Below, piece after piece: positions 22,500 to 33,082 of a DNA stretch of 64,000 bases. A program made the position numbers and the translations under genes. The DNA lies in contig NC_134355.1 of NCBI RefSeq assembly GCF_048569485.1, positions 659,350,215-659,414,214 on the forward strand, given 5' to 3'. The stretch is from Anomaloglossus baeobatrachus (lineage: Eukaryota; Chordata; Amphibia; Anura; Aromobatidae). The notes below the pieces were generated by a model that was not told the DNA's origin, did no database searches, and was given only the letters and a program-made list of their open reading frames with translations. The number at the start of each line of letters is the position of its first letter. Within the stretch, counting starts at the first letter, position 1.

Positions 22500-23045
22500 T
22501 AATTTTAGTGCAGCAGAGCTGTGTGTATGTATGGCAGAGCTGTGTGTGTATGAAATAAGGATGAGTGTGTGTTGCTGTAGCAGACTTGTGTATTTTGATG
22601 TAGCTTAGCTATGTCCCTGGGCATATAGTAGAATTGTACGTAGAAAAGCTGTCTGTGTGTAGCAGAGCTGTATGTATAGCAAATGTGTGTATGAAGTAAT
22701 GGTGAGTGTGTGTTGATGTAGCAGGGTTGTGTGTGTATATATAAAAGAACTGTTTGTATGTAGCAGAGCTGTGTGTATAGCAGATCTGTGTGTGTATGAA
22801 GCAATGGTGAGTGTGTGTTGATGTTGCAGGTTTGTGTGCGTATATGTAAAATAACTGTTTGTATGTAGCAGATCTGTGTGTATAGCAGACCCGTGTGTGT
22901 GTATGAAGCAATGGTGAGTGTGTGATGTAGTAGGGTTGTGTGTATATGTAAAAAAAAACCTGAGTTTGTATGTAGCAGAGCTGTGTGTGCATATATGTAG
23001 CAGAACTGTGTGTGCATATATGTAGCAGAACTGTTTGTGCGTATA
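22500..23045. repeat. TG-rich degenerate minisatellite
   Basis: Repeats of the type GTATGTAGCAGAGCTGTGTG alternate with GTGTGTATGAAGCAATGGTG. The unit length varies (about 30-60 bp). Long open frames on the other strand are by-products of the repeat and not genes. Confidence 0.8.
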
Positions 23046-23382
23046 TACTACTGAGCCGAGTGTCCATTTGCTCTACATGGTGAAATACGTATTTGTGTAC
23101 ACTACAGAGTGTAGATAATGTGCATTCTATAAACCTATACATGTATAATTCACACACTGCCGAGAAGAACTAATACATCTATTACCTCCCTAATCTACCC
23201 TAAGATTGGCCCCTCCACTTCTTTACACCATGAGAGAAGTCTTAATTAGAAGGAAATATTTTTGCTGTCTTCTAAAGCTGGGCGCGTCTTATTCTTCGAT
23301 TAATACGGTATTTATAAATGATCTTCTGGGAATTTTTTACCCCCAAAATGTTTTGATTTTTTTTTTTTCATTCCTTTTTGCC
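23046..23382. other. Intron 12 sequence, nothing recognised
   Basis: About 340 bp, AT-rich. A short piece near 23278 (GCGCGTCTTATTCTTCG...ACGGTATTTA) resembles dispersed frog repeats; otherwise no structure is seen. Confidence 0.4.
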
Positions 23383-23385
23383 TAA

Positions 23386-23957
23386 AGGGGGCTTTACACG
23401 CTACGATATCGCTAATGCTGAGTCGTTGGGGTCACGGAATTTGTGACGCACATCCGGCCGCATTAGCGATGTTGTTTCGTGTGACACCGATGAGCGATTT
23501 TGCATCGTCGCAAAAACGTGCAAAATCGCTCATCGGTGACATGGGGGTCCATTCTCAAATATCGTTGGAGCTGCAGGTACGAAGTTGTTCGTCGTTCCTG
23601 CGGCAGCACACATCGCTCCGTGTGACACCGCAGGAACGAGGAAGCTCCCCTTACCTGCCTCCCGGCTGCTATGCGGAAGGAAGGAGGTGGGCGGGATGTT
23701 TTGTCCCGCTCATCTCCGCCCCTCCGCTTCTATTGGGCGGCCGCTCAGTGCCGTCGCTGTGACGCCGCACGGACCGCCCCCTTAGAAAAGAGGCGGTTCG
23801 CCGGTCACAGCGACGTCGCCGGGCAGGTAAGTATGTGTGACGGGTCTGGGCGATGTTGTGCGGCACGGGCAGCGATTTGCCCGTGTCGCACAACAGATGG
23901 GGGCGGGTACCCACGCTAGCGATATCGGTACCAATATCGCAGCGTGTAAAGTAGCCT
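23386..23957. mobile_element. MITE family A copy 3, 572 bp
   Basis: Ends AGGGGGCTTTACACGCTACG and CGCAGCGTGTAAAGTAGCCT. Flanks are TAA on the left and TTA on the right, so the target copy is imperfect or the boundary is off by a base. It is in inverse orientation to copy 4 at 40597. Confidence 0.78.
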
Positions 23958-23960
23958 TTA

Positions 23961-24458
23961 GTCTCAATTAACACTGAAGATAATAGGGTGAACCAGAGTG
24001 ACGTGTGCCAGACGGTCACTGGATTACAGAATTTTACTTTTCACATTTCGGGATTATAAATGCAAAAATGAACTGATCATTGAGGTTCCGATGAAGATCA
24101 AAGTTCTAGAACGAGGCTCTGCAGACCTATCCCGAATACTCGGCCTCCGATCCAGTCATTGTTTATGGGAACAAGGACTACAGCGCTCGGCTATTTATGA
24201 CAGTATGTTATTTTATTACAAAATTATGCATGAGAAAGTCAAAAGGGCTCAGCTCCATTACCTAATGGAATCAACAATTCACCTCCTGTCTCAGAGGCTG
24301 CACTTCTGTGTCTTTCCTATGCTTTACACTGCAGCTCATGCTGCGTGTATTGGCTGCTATGTATATGACCAGCCCACCATAAACTCACCCAATGCACAAA
24401 GGGCAAAATATAAGAATCATAAGCATCTAAACCAGCAGTCAGCAGATGGTCAGCTTAC
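23961..24458. other. Intron 12, proximal to exon 12
   Basis: About 500 bp directly downstream of the exon 12 donor site. A plus-strand frame through it is not conserved and runs into the antisense of exon 12. I see no repeat or element. Confidence 0.5.
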
Positions 24459-24626
24459 CTGGGGTGGGATGACTCCTCCACAGATCACCAGTATATCGGG
24501 TCTTCCTAGGGCACACAGTTCTTTGATGAGCTCCGGAACGAGTGTTTTGTGGCCAGCAGCGAGCGTGCTTACTCCTACACTGTGCACGTCAGCATCCACG
24601 GCCTGCTGTGCTACCTCACGAGGAGT
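24459..24626 (-). CDS. mmut: Methylmalonyl-CoA mutase, internal exon (human exon 12 equivalent)
   Basis: A 168-bp exon in phase 0 at both ends encoding 56 residues, [20 protein letters not shown]...CGGVIPPQ. The acceptor is CCTCCACCAG before ACTCCTCGTG and the donor is CAG followed by GTAAGC. It forms the centre of the cobalamin-binding domain: [10 protein letters not shown] holds the S-x-L motif and VICGGVIPP the GG motif of B12-dependent mutases, both lining the pocket for the nucleotide tail. It joins exon 11 (ending GPLFQ) and exon 13 (starting DYEF) without frame change. Intact. An 800-bp pyrimidine-rich tract (in the mRNA sense) lies 235 bp upstream of its acceptor. Confidence 0.96.
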
Positions 24627-24861
24627 CTGGTGGAGGTGGAATAATCGAGAGGAAGTTATTAGTTTGCATCACTAGCGCCTAGCAGGACACAAGAGCTGAG
24701 AAGTGGAGGTGATAGTCTATTTTGAGCAGAAACCCATAGGTCAACTTCATGGGACACTCCAACTAAAACAGATATAGTGTGTTAAGCCAAGGGCCGGGCC
24801 TGAAAGGGTGGAGCAAGACACTAAAATGACACTAACCATCTCATGCTTCGCCCTGAGGACA

Positions 24862-25661
24862 GACAGACAGAGAGAGACTGAGAGAGAAAGGGAGAGTGGG
24901 AGAAAGTGAGAATGGGTGAAAGGGAGAGTGGGAGAGAGGGAGAGAGGGAGAGAGAGAGTGGGAGAGAGAGAGTGGGAGAGAGAGAGAGTGGGAGAGAGGG
25001 AGAAAGTGAGAATGGGTGAAAAGGAGAGTGGGAAAGAGGGAGAGTGGGAAAGAGGGAGAGTGGGAAAGAGGGAGAGTGGGAAAGAGGGAGAGTGGGAAAG
25101 AGGGAGAGTGGGAAAGAGGGAGAGTGGGGAAGAGGGAGAGTGGGAAAGAGGGAGAGTGGGAAAGAGGGAGAGTGGGAAAGAGGGAGAGTGGGAAAGAGGG
25201 AGAGTGGGAGAGAGGGAGCGTGGGAGAGTGGGAGAGAGGGAAAGTGGGAGAAAGTGAGAGTGGGTGAGAGGGAGAGTAGGTGAGAGGGAGAGTGGGTGAG
25301 AGGGAGAGTGGGTGAGAGGGAGAGTGGGAGAGAAGGAGAGTGGGAGAAAAGGAGAGTGGGAGAGAGGGAGAGTGGGAGAGAGGGAGAGTGGGAGAGAGGG
25401 AGAGTGGGAAAGTGGGAGAAAGTGAGAGTAGGTGAGAGGGAGAGTGGGTGAGAGGGAGAGTGGGTGAGAGGGAGAGTGGGTGAGAGGGAGAGTGGGAGAG
25501 AGGGAGAGTGGGAGAGAGGGAGAGAGGGAGAGTGGCAGAGTGGGAGAGAGTGAGAGTGGGAGAGAGGGAGAGAGGGAGAGTGGGAGAGAGGGAGAGTGGG
25601 AGAGTGGGAGAAAGTGAGAGTGGGAGAAAGTGAGAGTGGGAGAAAGTGAGAGTGGGAGAAT
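24862..25661. repeat. 800-bp GA-rich (polypurine) minisatellite in mmut intron 11
   Basis: Variants of GGGAGAGTGGGAAAGA dominate, with 12-bp and longer periods; the plus strand is almost free of pyrimidines except the T in GAGTGGG. In the mmut transcript it is a long CU-rich tract. Long open frames here (ERGRVGKRESGKEGEW repeats) are artefacts of the repeat. Confidence 0.92.
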
Positions 25662-27199
25662 TGAAATTGCCCAGTTTGCTATCTCTTTCCTCTAATGCCT
25701 GTCCTGAATGCCAACCTGTCTCCTGTTCAGTTCTTTTTAGGCTCCTGCAATTAAGAGACCTTTGGTTACATCATAGTCACAGGACTGTGATATCACCAAA
25801 AGTCCTTAAACAATCGTAACCTTGGTATACAAATGCTGTGGCCCCTAAGAGAAATGAGGCCGTGAGAAATTGTGCAGTTTGACTCCCCTTAACGCCCACC
25901 CTGACTGTAACTGGAGCTTATCTTTGGAGTAAGGCTTAGATTTCAAGCATACTCCAATAATCATGCTAGGGCTTATTTTCGGGGAAACATGGTAGATAAA
26001 CCCTCGACTGGCCGCAACTCCCACATCACAACCACAGATACATAGAGCATAAACTTCTCCCGGCAGGGTATCACAAAGTCTTTTGGTTTGGAATCACTTT
26101 TGGAAAGTCAAGTCAAGAGGAAAGGTAAAGATGGACACTTGTTTATCCATCATTACATGTGTTATAGCGGTGGTCACACTTCTTTCCCGAGTGGCTCTTC
26201 TATCAGTACATATCCATCAGTAGCTTTCCCTGACAAATAAGTAATACAGCTTGAAGAAATCGGACTAAATCAGGGAGGACGGAGATGAAACTGCCCTTAG
26301 CACTTCTGTCCAGCTTTTCATATTCGATAATAAACTATAAAAACATCAGGTCAGATCCCCGGCGTCCGTCAGATTCTCCCCCGGGGCAATATACCATCAA
26401 ATATTTATTACAAAATTATGTGATTTTTGTTAATTAGCACTTTCACAATTGAATGACTTTAACACTTGCAAAAGTGCGTCTGTTTATTAGTATTCTGCAG
26501 TAAAATATGTATGAGGTCGATGGCGCTCCGGGATTATTCATTCCTCAATGTATCTTTAATTTGCTTGTAGATGATTTTGTATGTTACAAAGCTCTAAAGC
26601 CCCCGAGTAGATATTGACATAAACATGAAAAGTCTTCTCTTTCATAAAGTTATATAAAATTGAAACTCGGGAGCCCCTATAAGACATAATAAAAGTCGGG
26701 AATACGAGGCTCGGAGTCTGAATAGTGGTATGAGGAATCGAACGGTTTTGCCAAATACGGTTTACGGAAATAGGTCTAGAAAGACCCAATTGGCTGTTTT
26801 CATATTCTTGATCATCTTACCAAAACCAGTAGAATTTCAAACTATCCTCATAGTTGATGGTTTCCAGTTAGAAAGGTTTTACTTCTACAATTTGCAGAAT
26901 ATAAATGAAAATGTAAAAGAAGAGAAGGCTGTGCAGTTATAATCATCTGGCTATAAACAAGTGAAAAGGAGTAGTCTGACTGTTCACTCCACATTGCGAG
27001 GGGTTTGGGGCTGGTGTTAAGTCTACAGATGTCTGAAGGCATCGCTCCCCTGTCTTGTTCTGCTGCATAAGACAGATGTGTGATTCGTTCAGGCTTTCCT
27101 TTTTCTCATCCTGTTGGTTTTACATCCAAAATTCTGTACCAATCAGTTAGACGCCACCTAGGACAGCTCTTGTCCCTTCAACTGATCTGACAATTGCAT
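25662..27199. other. Intron 11, mostly single-copy-looking sequence
   Basis: About 1.5 kb, AT-rich. A short piece near 25968 (GCTAGGGCTTATTTTCGGGG) resembles a dispersed frog repeat. No exon-like conserved ORF, TIR or tandem repeat is seen. Confidence 0.5.
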
Positions 27200-27204
27200 G
27201 GTAC

Positions 27205-27783
27205 TGTCACACCACACTGGGTGTGGGGAAAGACTCCCAGCAAGTGGACTCCTGGGAATAAGGGAGACTGAAACACAAAAGGTGGGAGGGGGGAACCAGG
27301 GGCTCCTGCGCTGACCCTGATACTGGGGGCCCCTGCGCTTACCTTACCCTCAAACCACAGGTACCTATAATGGTTAGGAGGTGTGGTCCGTCAATGTGCC
27401 CCTGTCTCCTAGCCAGACCCTGGGACTAAATCCCACCACCCACCAAACCACGGAGGGAAAAACAAAAAAAAACAGCAAATAGGGAAAAAGAAAAAACAAC
27501 AACTTATCTTTGAGAGGGAATCTTCAGAATCTACAGCAACAGTAGTCTGAAGTCGCATGCACTCCTGGGCCGCACTGGAGGAGTGAGAGGCCCCAGGTTA
27601 TAAAGGCCCTTAATTACCAGTTACCAGCTGGAGGAAAGGCTCCTCCAACCTGGCAGGGAAACAGAAAAAACCTAAATCAAGCCCTTAAAAAGGGACAGCG
27701 TCCATTAACGTCTGAAGAATCGCCGGGCCCTTCTGCACCTGGACCCAGCAGCAGCACCTGAAGGTCCAGACACCTCCGTGACA
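27205..27783. mobile_element. Solo LTR (fossil), 579 bp, TSD GGTAC
   Basis: Starts TGTCACACCACACTGGG and ends CACCTCCGTGACA (TG...CA), with GGTAC directly outside both ends (27200-27204, 27784-27788). No internal region is present. Typical of a retroelement reduced to one LTR by recombination between its ends. It does not match the LTRs at 32564 and 37395. Family not recognised. Confidence 0.8.
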
Positions 27784-27785
27784 GG

Positions 27786-28555
27786 TACAGATGGAACAGT
27801 GCATGCTCAATGTGTTTGCATCTGGACCGGCACATGCGCAGAGCAAAGCTGATTCTTCTGCCTAGACGTGGGCAAACACAATTCGCATGTGTCGGATCTA
27901 TACTGTATTACCTTGAACTGTTTATGGTGCTTACAAAAGTATAGGGGAGAGCCAGCGTATGTGCAGTGTGTTTGCATCAGGACAGATTCGTGCACAGAGC
28001 AAAACTGATCCTTCTACCCAAAAGAGGACAAACACAGTGTGCATGAGCTGGATATCTAATATAATCCACTGTTGTTGGTGCTTACACAGTACAGGAGAAC
28101 CAATGCATGCACATCATGTTTACATCAAGACGGGTGCCTGTGCAAAACAAAACTAATTGTTGGACCTATAAGAGGTCAAGCACACAGCGCATGCGCCAGA
28201 CATTCCCTGTATTTTACTGCTGATGTTGCTTATAAAGTACAGAAGTGAATCAGTGCATGCAAAGTGTGTTTGCATGAAGACCATATTCTGTGTAGAACAA
28301 AACTGATTAATGGACCCAGAAGTAGTCAAGCACACAGCGCATGCGCCAGACATATACTGTTGACGGTGCTTATGTAGAACAGAATAGATCCAATGTGTGA
28401 TTCCTGCACCCAGAAGAGGGCAAACACACAGCTCATGCCCATGATGTCTACTGTTGATTGTGAGTACACAGTACATGCGTAGTGTGATTGCATCAGGACC
28501 AGCGCATTCGTAGAACAAAATGGATTCCTCCTCCTAGAGGAGAAAACAAACTAGT
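27786..28555. repeat. Tandem repeat, about 155-bp unit, about 5 copies
   Basis: Each unit contains variants of GTGTGTTTGCATCAGGAC, CAAAACTGATTCTTCTACC and GAGGACAAACACA, then GGTGCTTACACAGTACA. Units are clearly diverged. The array starts at the edge of the solo LTR's right target duplicate. Confidence 0.8.
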
Positions 28556-29082
28556 AGTATAAATGGGTCCCAACTGTGGGACCCCAAGTATTTGGGTATA
28601 CCGTATACCATGCTCCTGAGCCTCTCTTTATGCTTTGGCTGCCAAAGTTCCTATTATGGCTGACCCATCCTGTCCGTGTACTACATGATCAGCCACTCAT
28701 ATGAATAGTTTGTATATAATGTTCATTTATACCACTGCGGATATAAAAGGTCAAACAGTGGCAACCACCCTAAATCTTGAAATTTAGACACCGAGATAAT
28801 AAAAACAACTCTCGCTAAAACCCATATAGAAAAACAAGACAACAAACTTGTTATTAAAGATATTATACTTTGAGCAGTTCCCTACAGTTTCAGATTTATA
28901 TACACACAGGTAGACTATGAATTATTCATATACTGAAGGCCTTGCGACGTCCTCACATTTATGCCGGAATAAACGAGCAACCCTCCGAGAATAGATTATT
29001 AGAAGAAGAGATTTCTCCTTCATCACAGAAGGTAAGCCGGAATATTCTGTACATAATGAAGCGCATCACGTGGAATCTCAGA
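28556..29082. other. Intron 11, nothing recognised
   Basis: About 530 bp, AT-rich, no repeat or coding structure seen. Confidence 0.45.
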
Positions 29083-29755
29083 TCTATTATTATTATTATT
29101 ATAGCGCCATTTATTCCATGGCGTTTTACATGTGAAAGGGGTATACATAATAGGGACAAGTACAATAATCATAAACAATACAAGACACAAACAGGTACAG
29201 GAGGAGAGAGGTCCCTGCCCGCGAGGGCTCACAGTCTACAAGGGATAGGTGAGGATACAATAGGTGAGGGTAGAGCTGATAGTGCGGCGCTGTATCAGAC
29301 TGAGGGTTATGGCAGGTTGTAGGCTTGTCGGAAGAGGTGGGTCTTCAGGTTCCTTTTGAAGCTTGTCAAGGTGGGCAAGAGTCTGATGTGTTGTGGCAGA
29401 GCATTCCAGAGTATGGGGGAGGCACGGGAGAAATCTTGGATGTGATGGTGGGAAGAGGAGATGAGAGGGGAGTAGAGAAGGAGATCTTGTGAGGATCGAA
29501 GGTTACGAGCAGGTAGGTACCGGGAGACTAGGTCACAGATGTAGGGAGGAGACAGGCTGTGGATGGCTTTGTATGTCATGGTTAGTGTTTTGAACTGGAG
29601 TCGTTGGGCAATGGGAAGCCAGTGAAGGGATTGGCAGAGAGGAGAGGTCGGGGAGTAGCGGGGGGACAGGTGGATTAGCCAGGCACCATAGTTTAGAATA
29701 GATTGTAGGGGTGCGAGACTGTTAGAAGGGAGGCCTCTACATTGAGTCCATATAC
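29083..29755 (-). mobile_element. L2-like LINE, 5'-truncated 3' end
   Basis: On the minus strand, 29579-29307 reads MTYKAIHSLSPPYICDLVS...WNALPQHIRLLPTL and ends FKRNLKTHLFRQAYNLP, the C-terminus of an L2/CR1-group reverse transcriptase ORF. The 3' UTR ends GGAATAAATGGCGC then a TATAATAATAATAAT tail at 29083-29102. The 5' end is lost near 29755. Only about 90 residues of the ORF remain open. Confidence 0.82.
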
Positions 29756-30600
29756 GCTGTCCTCGACCTTACGAGCTATGGGTTCTCTTGTGCTACAGTT
29801 CACAAAAAAAGGACCACCAGCCATTGATTAACCTTTTCCTGACACCTCTGCGCTTTTGTTTTTTTTCCCCTTCCTCTTATAGGAGCTATAACTCTTATTT
29901 TTCAGGCGCCAAAGCGGTAAAAACACTTTTCCTTTTTAGGGACAAATTGTAATTTTGAATGACCCTATTCATTTTACCATATAATGAACATAAAAAAAAA
30001 TATGGTGGGGTAATATGGTGTAAAGTAAAATCCCCAAAAATCTGCCATCGTCTTTGGGGATTTTGGTTCTATATTGTGGTAAAAATGACCTGAACATGAT
30101 TCTCCGGGTCAGTCTGATTAGAGGAGACACCAAAGTATCATTTTTCTTAATGGTTAAAAAAACCTCAAATTTTTGTAAAAATAAATATTTATTTTGCAGC
30201 CTATCCGTATACTATCCGTGTGACATCCGAATAGCACATGGCCAACACAAACTTGTATACTTACCTGCCTCCGACGCTGCTGCTGCTTCCAGGTCCACAG
30301 TGCAGTGAATATTCATGAGCATAATGAGCGGGCCTGGAAGCAAGTGTGAAAGCAGCGCTGGAGACAGGCAAGTATACAACTACATTTATTTTTCAGTGAC
30401 GTGTTTCCTCCGGTACGTGTCACATCAGTGTGTGGCCCGTATGATATCCATACGGCCGGCAGAAAATAGACATGTCGCCGTGTGGGGACACTCTTGTGCT
30501 CCACATTGTCCGTGTGGAAACATGGATGTGTGCACAAGCCCATTGATTTTAATTGGTCTACGTTTATCTGTTTCTCCGGTACATGTGAAAATGGACGTCA
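29756..30600. other. Repeat-derived sequence, including a MITE-like block
   Basis: Up to about 30190 the sequence resembles a common non-coding frog repeat (GACCCTATTCATTTTACC, GATTCTCCGGGTCAGTC). From about 30190 a block with CGTGTGACATCCG and TGACGTGTTTCCTCCGGTAC resembles MITE family B; its likely right end, GTGTGAAGGAGGCC, is at 30940-30952, after the insert at 30601-30912. Confidence 0.5.
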
Positions 30601-30912
30601 CTAGTGTTGAGCGAGTAGTTAACTATTCGTGCTCGCTATGCTCTAGCGAGTACTGTCCGCTACTCACATATTTGTTACGAGTAGCGAGTGCAATGTAAGT
30701 CAATGGGAAATACTCGTTAAGTAGCGAGTAACCCGAAAGCCGTACTATCCTCTACTCGCACGAAAAGAACGGCTTTCGAGTTACTCGCTACTTAGCGAGC
30801 ATTTCCCATTGACCTACATTGCGCCTGCTACTCGTAACGGATATGCAAGTAGCGGACAGTACTCGCTTACAGCATAGCGAGCATGTATAGTCTACTACTC
30901 GCTAAACACTAG
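30601..30912. mobile_element. Palindromic MITE, 312 bp, inside a MITE-like block
   Basis: TIRs are CTAGTGTTGAGCGAGTAGT and the inverse of CTACTCGCTAAACACTAG. Most of the element folds back on itself around GGCTTTCGGGT...CGAAAGCC. Flanks ACGTCA and ACATCA suggest a 6-bp target duplicate with one change. Surrounding sequence resumes as TACATGTGA/TCACATGTA on the two sides. Confidence 0.7.
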
Positions 30913-31519
30913 ACATCACATGTACCAGAGACACGGATGTGTGAAGGAGGCCAAATAAAAATTTCCGGACCAGGCGGGTCCCCTTGCGCAGGTTTGATTC
31001 TCCATCCGTTGAGTGTGATTGACAGCTACTCCTCCTTAAAGCTGGATTTCCACCCACTAAGTCAGATTACCAGCTCCTCAGTGATCCCCCTCCTTTCTGC
31101 TGATTCTCCACCTGCCAAGCTTATCCCCTTCACCCCCCCAGCCCATTTTCACCTTCATGCCCAGACCATTTTTTTTTTGCAATTCTGACCAGTGTCACAT
31201 TATGGGGTTTTGAGATTCTGGGACTGTTATTTTTCGTGACATATTGTAAGATAAATTTAGAAAGAATTTTTTGTTTTTATCTGTAAAAGTATTGGAAATT
31301 TGGCAAAAATTTGGAAAATTTTGCAATTTTCAAACCTTGAATATTTATGCTCTTAAACCAGAGGGTTTAAAAGAGTCACAGAAAATCGTTAAAAAATAAC
31401 ATTTCCCCCTATTTTTGAGACATTTTTTTGGTTAGGAAGTTAGAAGAGCTAAAAGTTTATCAGCAATTTTTCATTTTTTCCAATAAAATTTACCAAACCA
31501 TTTTCTAGGAACCATATCA
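30913..31519. repeat. MITE end, unrecognised stretch, then start of an older frog repeat
   Basis: 30913-30952 is the right end of the interrupted MITE-like block. 30953-31189 shows nothing I recognise. From about 31190 an AT-rich non-coding repeat begins, which continues at 32398-32563 and 37889-38574 after insertions by an L2-like LINE and a gypsy element. Confidence 0.5.
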
Positions 31520-32391
31520 TCTCAAGAATTCGACCTTTTCTTACCGTTGACTCTGCAAAAACTCTTACTGTCGCTCTCATTCATTCATTCTCGCCTGGAT
31601 TATTGTAATTCTTTACTAATTGGTCTTCCTGTTACTAAACTCTCCAATCTCCAATCCATTCTGAATGCCGCAGCCAGGATCATTTTCCTCTGCAACCGCT
31701 TCACTGATGCCTCTTCTCTGTGCCAGTCATTGCACTGGTTGCCTATCCGTTACAGAATCAAATATAAACATCACTCTCACTCACAAAGCTCTCCACGGTT
31801 CCGCACCACCCTACATCTCCTCCCTCATCTCTGTCTATCACCCCACCCGTGCCCTCCGCTCTGCTAATGACTTAAGACTGACATCCTCAACAATTCGAAC
31901 CTCCCACTCCCGTCTTCAAGATTTCTCACGAGCTGCGCCTATGCTCTGGAACACACTACCAAGAACAATTCGATTAATTCCCAACATCCACACCTTTAAG
32001 CGGGCCCTAAAAACGCATTTCTTTAGACTAGGCTATCACCTCACTGCCCCGATCTAATCTAGTCCCTTTCTGCCCTTCAAAAAACTTACTTCCAGTTCTC
32101 GTCCCCTGTACCTGTATAAATTTTCACCGACGGGTTCATGCAGTTGGTTTTGACTACCCTATTAAATCGATGGCTGGACAAGCTTTGACAAGCTTTTCTC
32201 CCCCCCATTCACCTTTTGTGTCTCCCCTATTTTCTCATAGACTGTAGCTTACGAGCAGGGCCCTCACTCCTCCTGGTATCTTAATTTTGTTATTTTGTAT
32301 TGTCTCATATTGTCTGTACATGTCCCCTCTTAATTGTAAAGCGCTGCGGAATATGTTGGCGCTATAAAAATAAAAACTTATTATTATTATT
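31520..32391 (+). mobile_element. L2-like LINE, 5'-truncated, with tail and short TSD
   Basis: Reads LSLSFIHSRLDYCNSLLIGL and LNAAARIIF (31547-31790), then after a frame change HKALHGSAPPYISSLISVY...WNTLPRTIRLIPN, FKRALKTHFFRLGYHLTAPI and a stop at 32057. That is the C-terminal part of an L2-group reverse transcriptase. The 3' UTR ends TGTAAAGCGCTGCGG...GCGCTATAAAAATAAAAAC with a TTATTATTATTAT tail. ATATCA lies on both sides (31514-31519, 32392-32397), a plausible target duplicate. It has at least one frameshift and is inactive. Confidence 0.85.
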
Positions 32392-32563
32392 ATATCACAT
32401 ATGAAGTGACTTAGAGAGGCCTAGTTGACAGAAAATCCCAAACGTGACACCATTCTAAAAACTGCCCCCCTCACACTGCTCAAAACCACATCCAAGAAGT
32501 TTATTAACGCTTCAAGGGCTTCACAGGAATTAAAGTGATGTGGAAGGGAGAAAGGAAAATTTT

Positions 32564-33071
32564 TGTAATGCTGCCACCAGGGGGAGCCAGAGCTCTGTAG
32601 CATAATACACTACACAGAGCAATGAGAACCAGGAAGTGAATTCACAGCGTTCTCATGCATTACCTCAAAGCACAGCTGAGAAGCAGAGCTGCAGAGCATG
32701 CAAGGAATAGTCACACAGGCTGGGTCAAACACCGTACGGGCAGAAGCAGAACCGGAGGGACGAGCAAAAGCGGAGTCAAAGTCAGGCCAAGGTCAGTACC
32801 GAGGAAGCAACCGAGTGGGGAAATAGGAGAGGGGACAGAGGACAGGAGGGACGACCAGGGGATGGAACACAGACAAGGGCACGGGGGCACAGGAACAGAC
32901 AGATCAGGATATCACTCACAGGACCAGCAATCACAGGCAAAGCAGTGCTAAGCTTATAGCCGGCACTGGTTCACTGGAAATGCCAGCTTTTAAGGCATCC
33001 AGGGTCTGGAAGTGAGGCTCGAGAGAAGGCTCCGCCCCCTAGCCATGTGGACAGGGAGGCGAACCATGACA
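32564..33071 (-). repeat. 3' LTR of the chromovirus
   Basis: 508 bp, TG...CA ends, inside the ATTTT duplication on its outer side. Compared with the other LTR it has a few substitutions and a short extra stretch near 32820. Confidence 0.92.
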
Positions 33072-33082
33072 GTACCCCCTCC

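Noticed and set aside
22505-23157. Minus-strand frames rich in HTQLCYI repeats
   Set aside because: Product of the TG-rich degenerate repeat; no domain and no conservation expected.
24916-25283. Open frames of EWERGRVGKRESGK repeats
   Set aside because: Translation of the GA-rich minisatellite; no gene.
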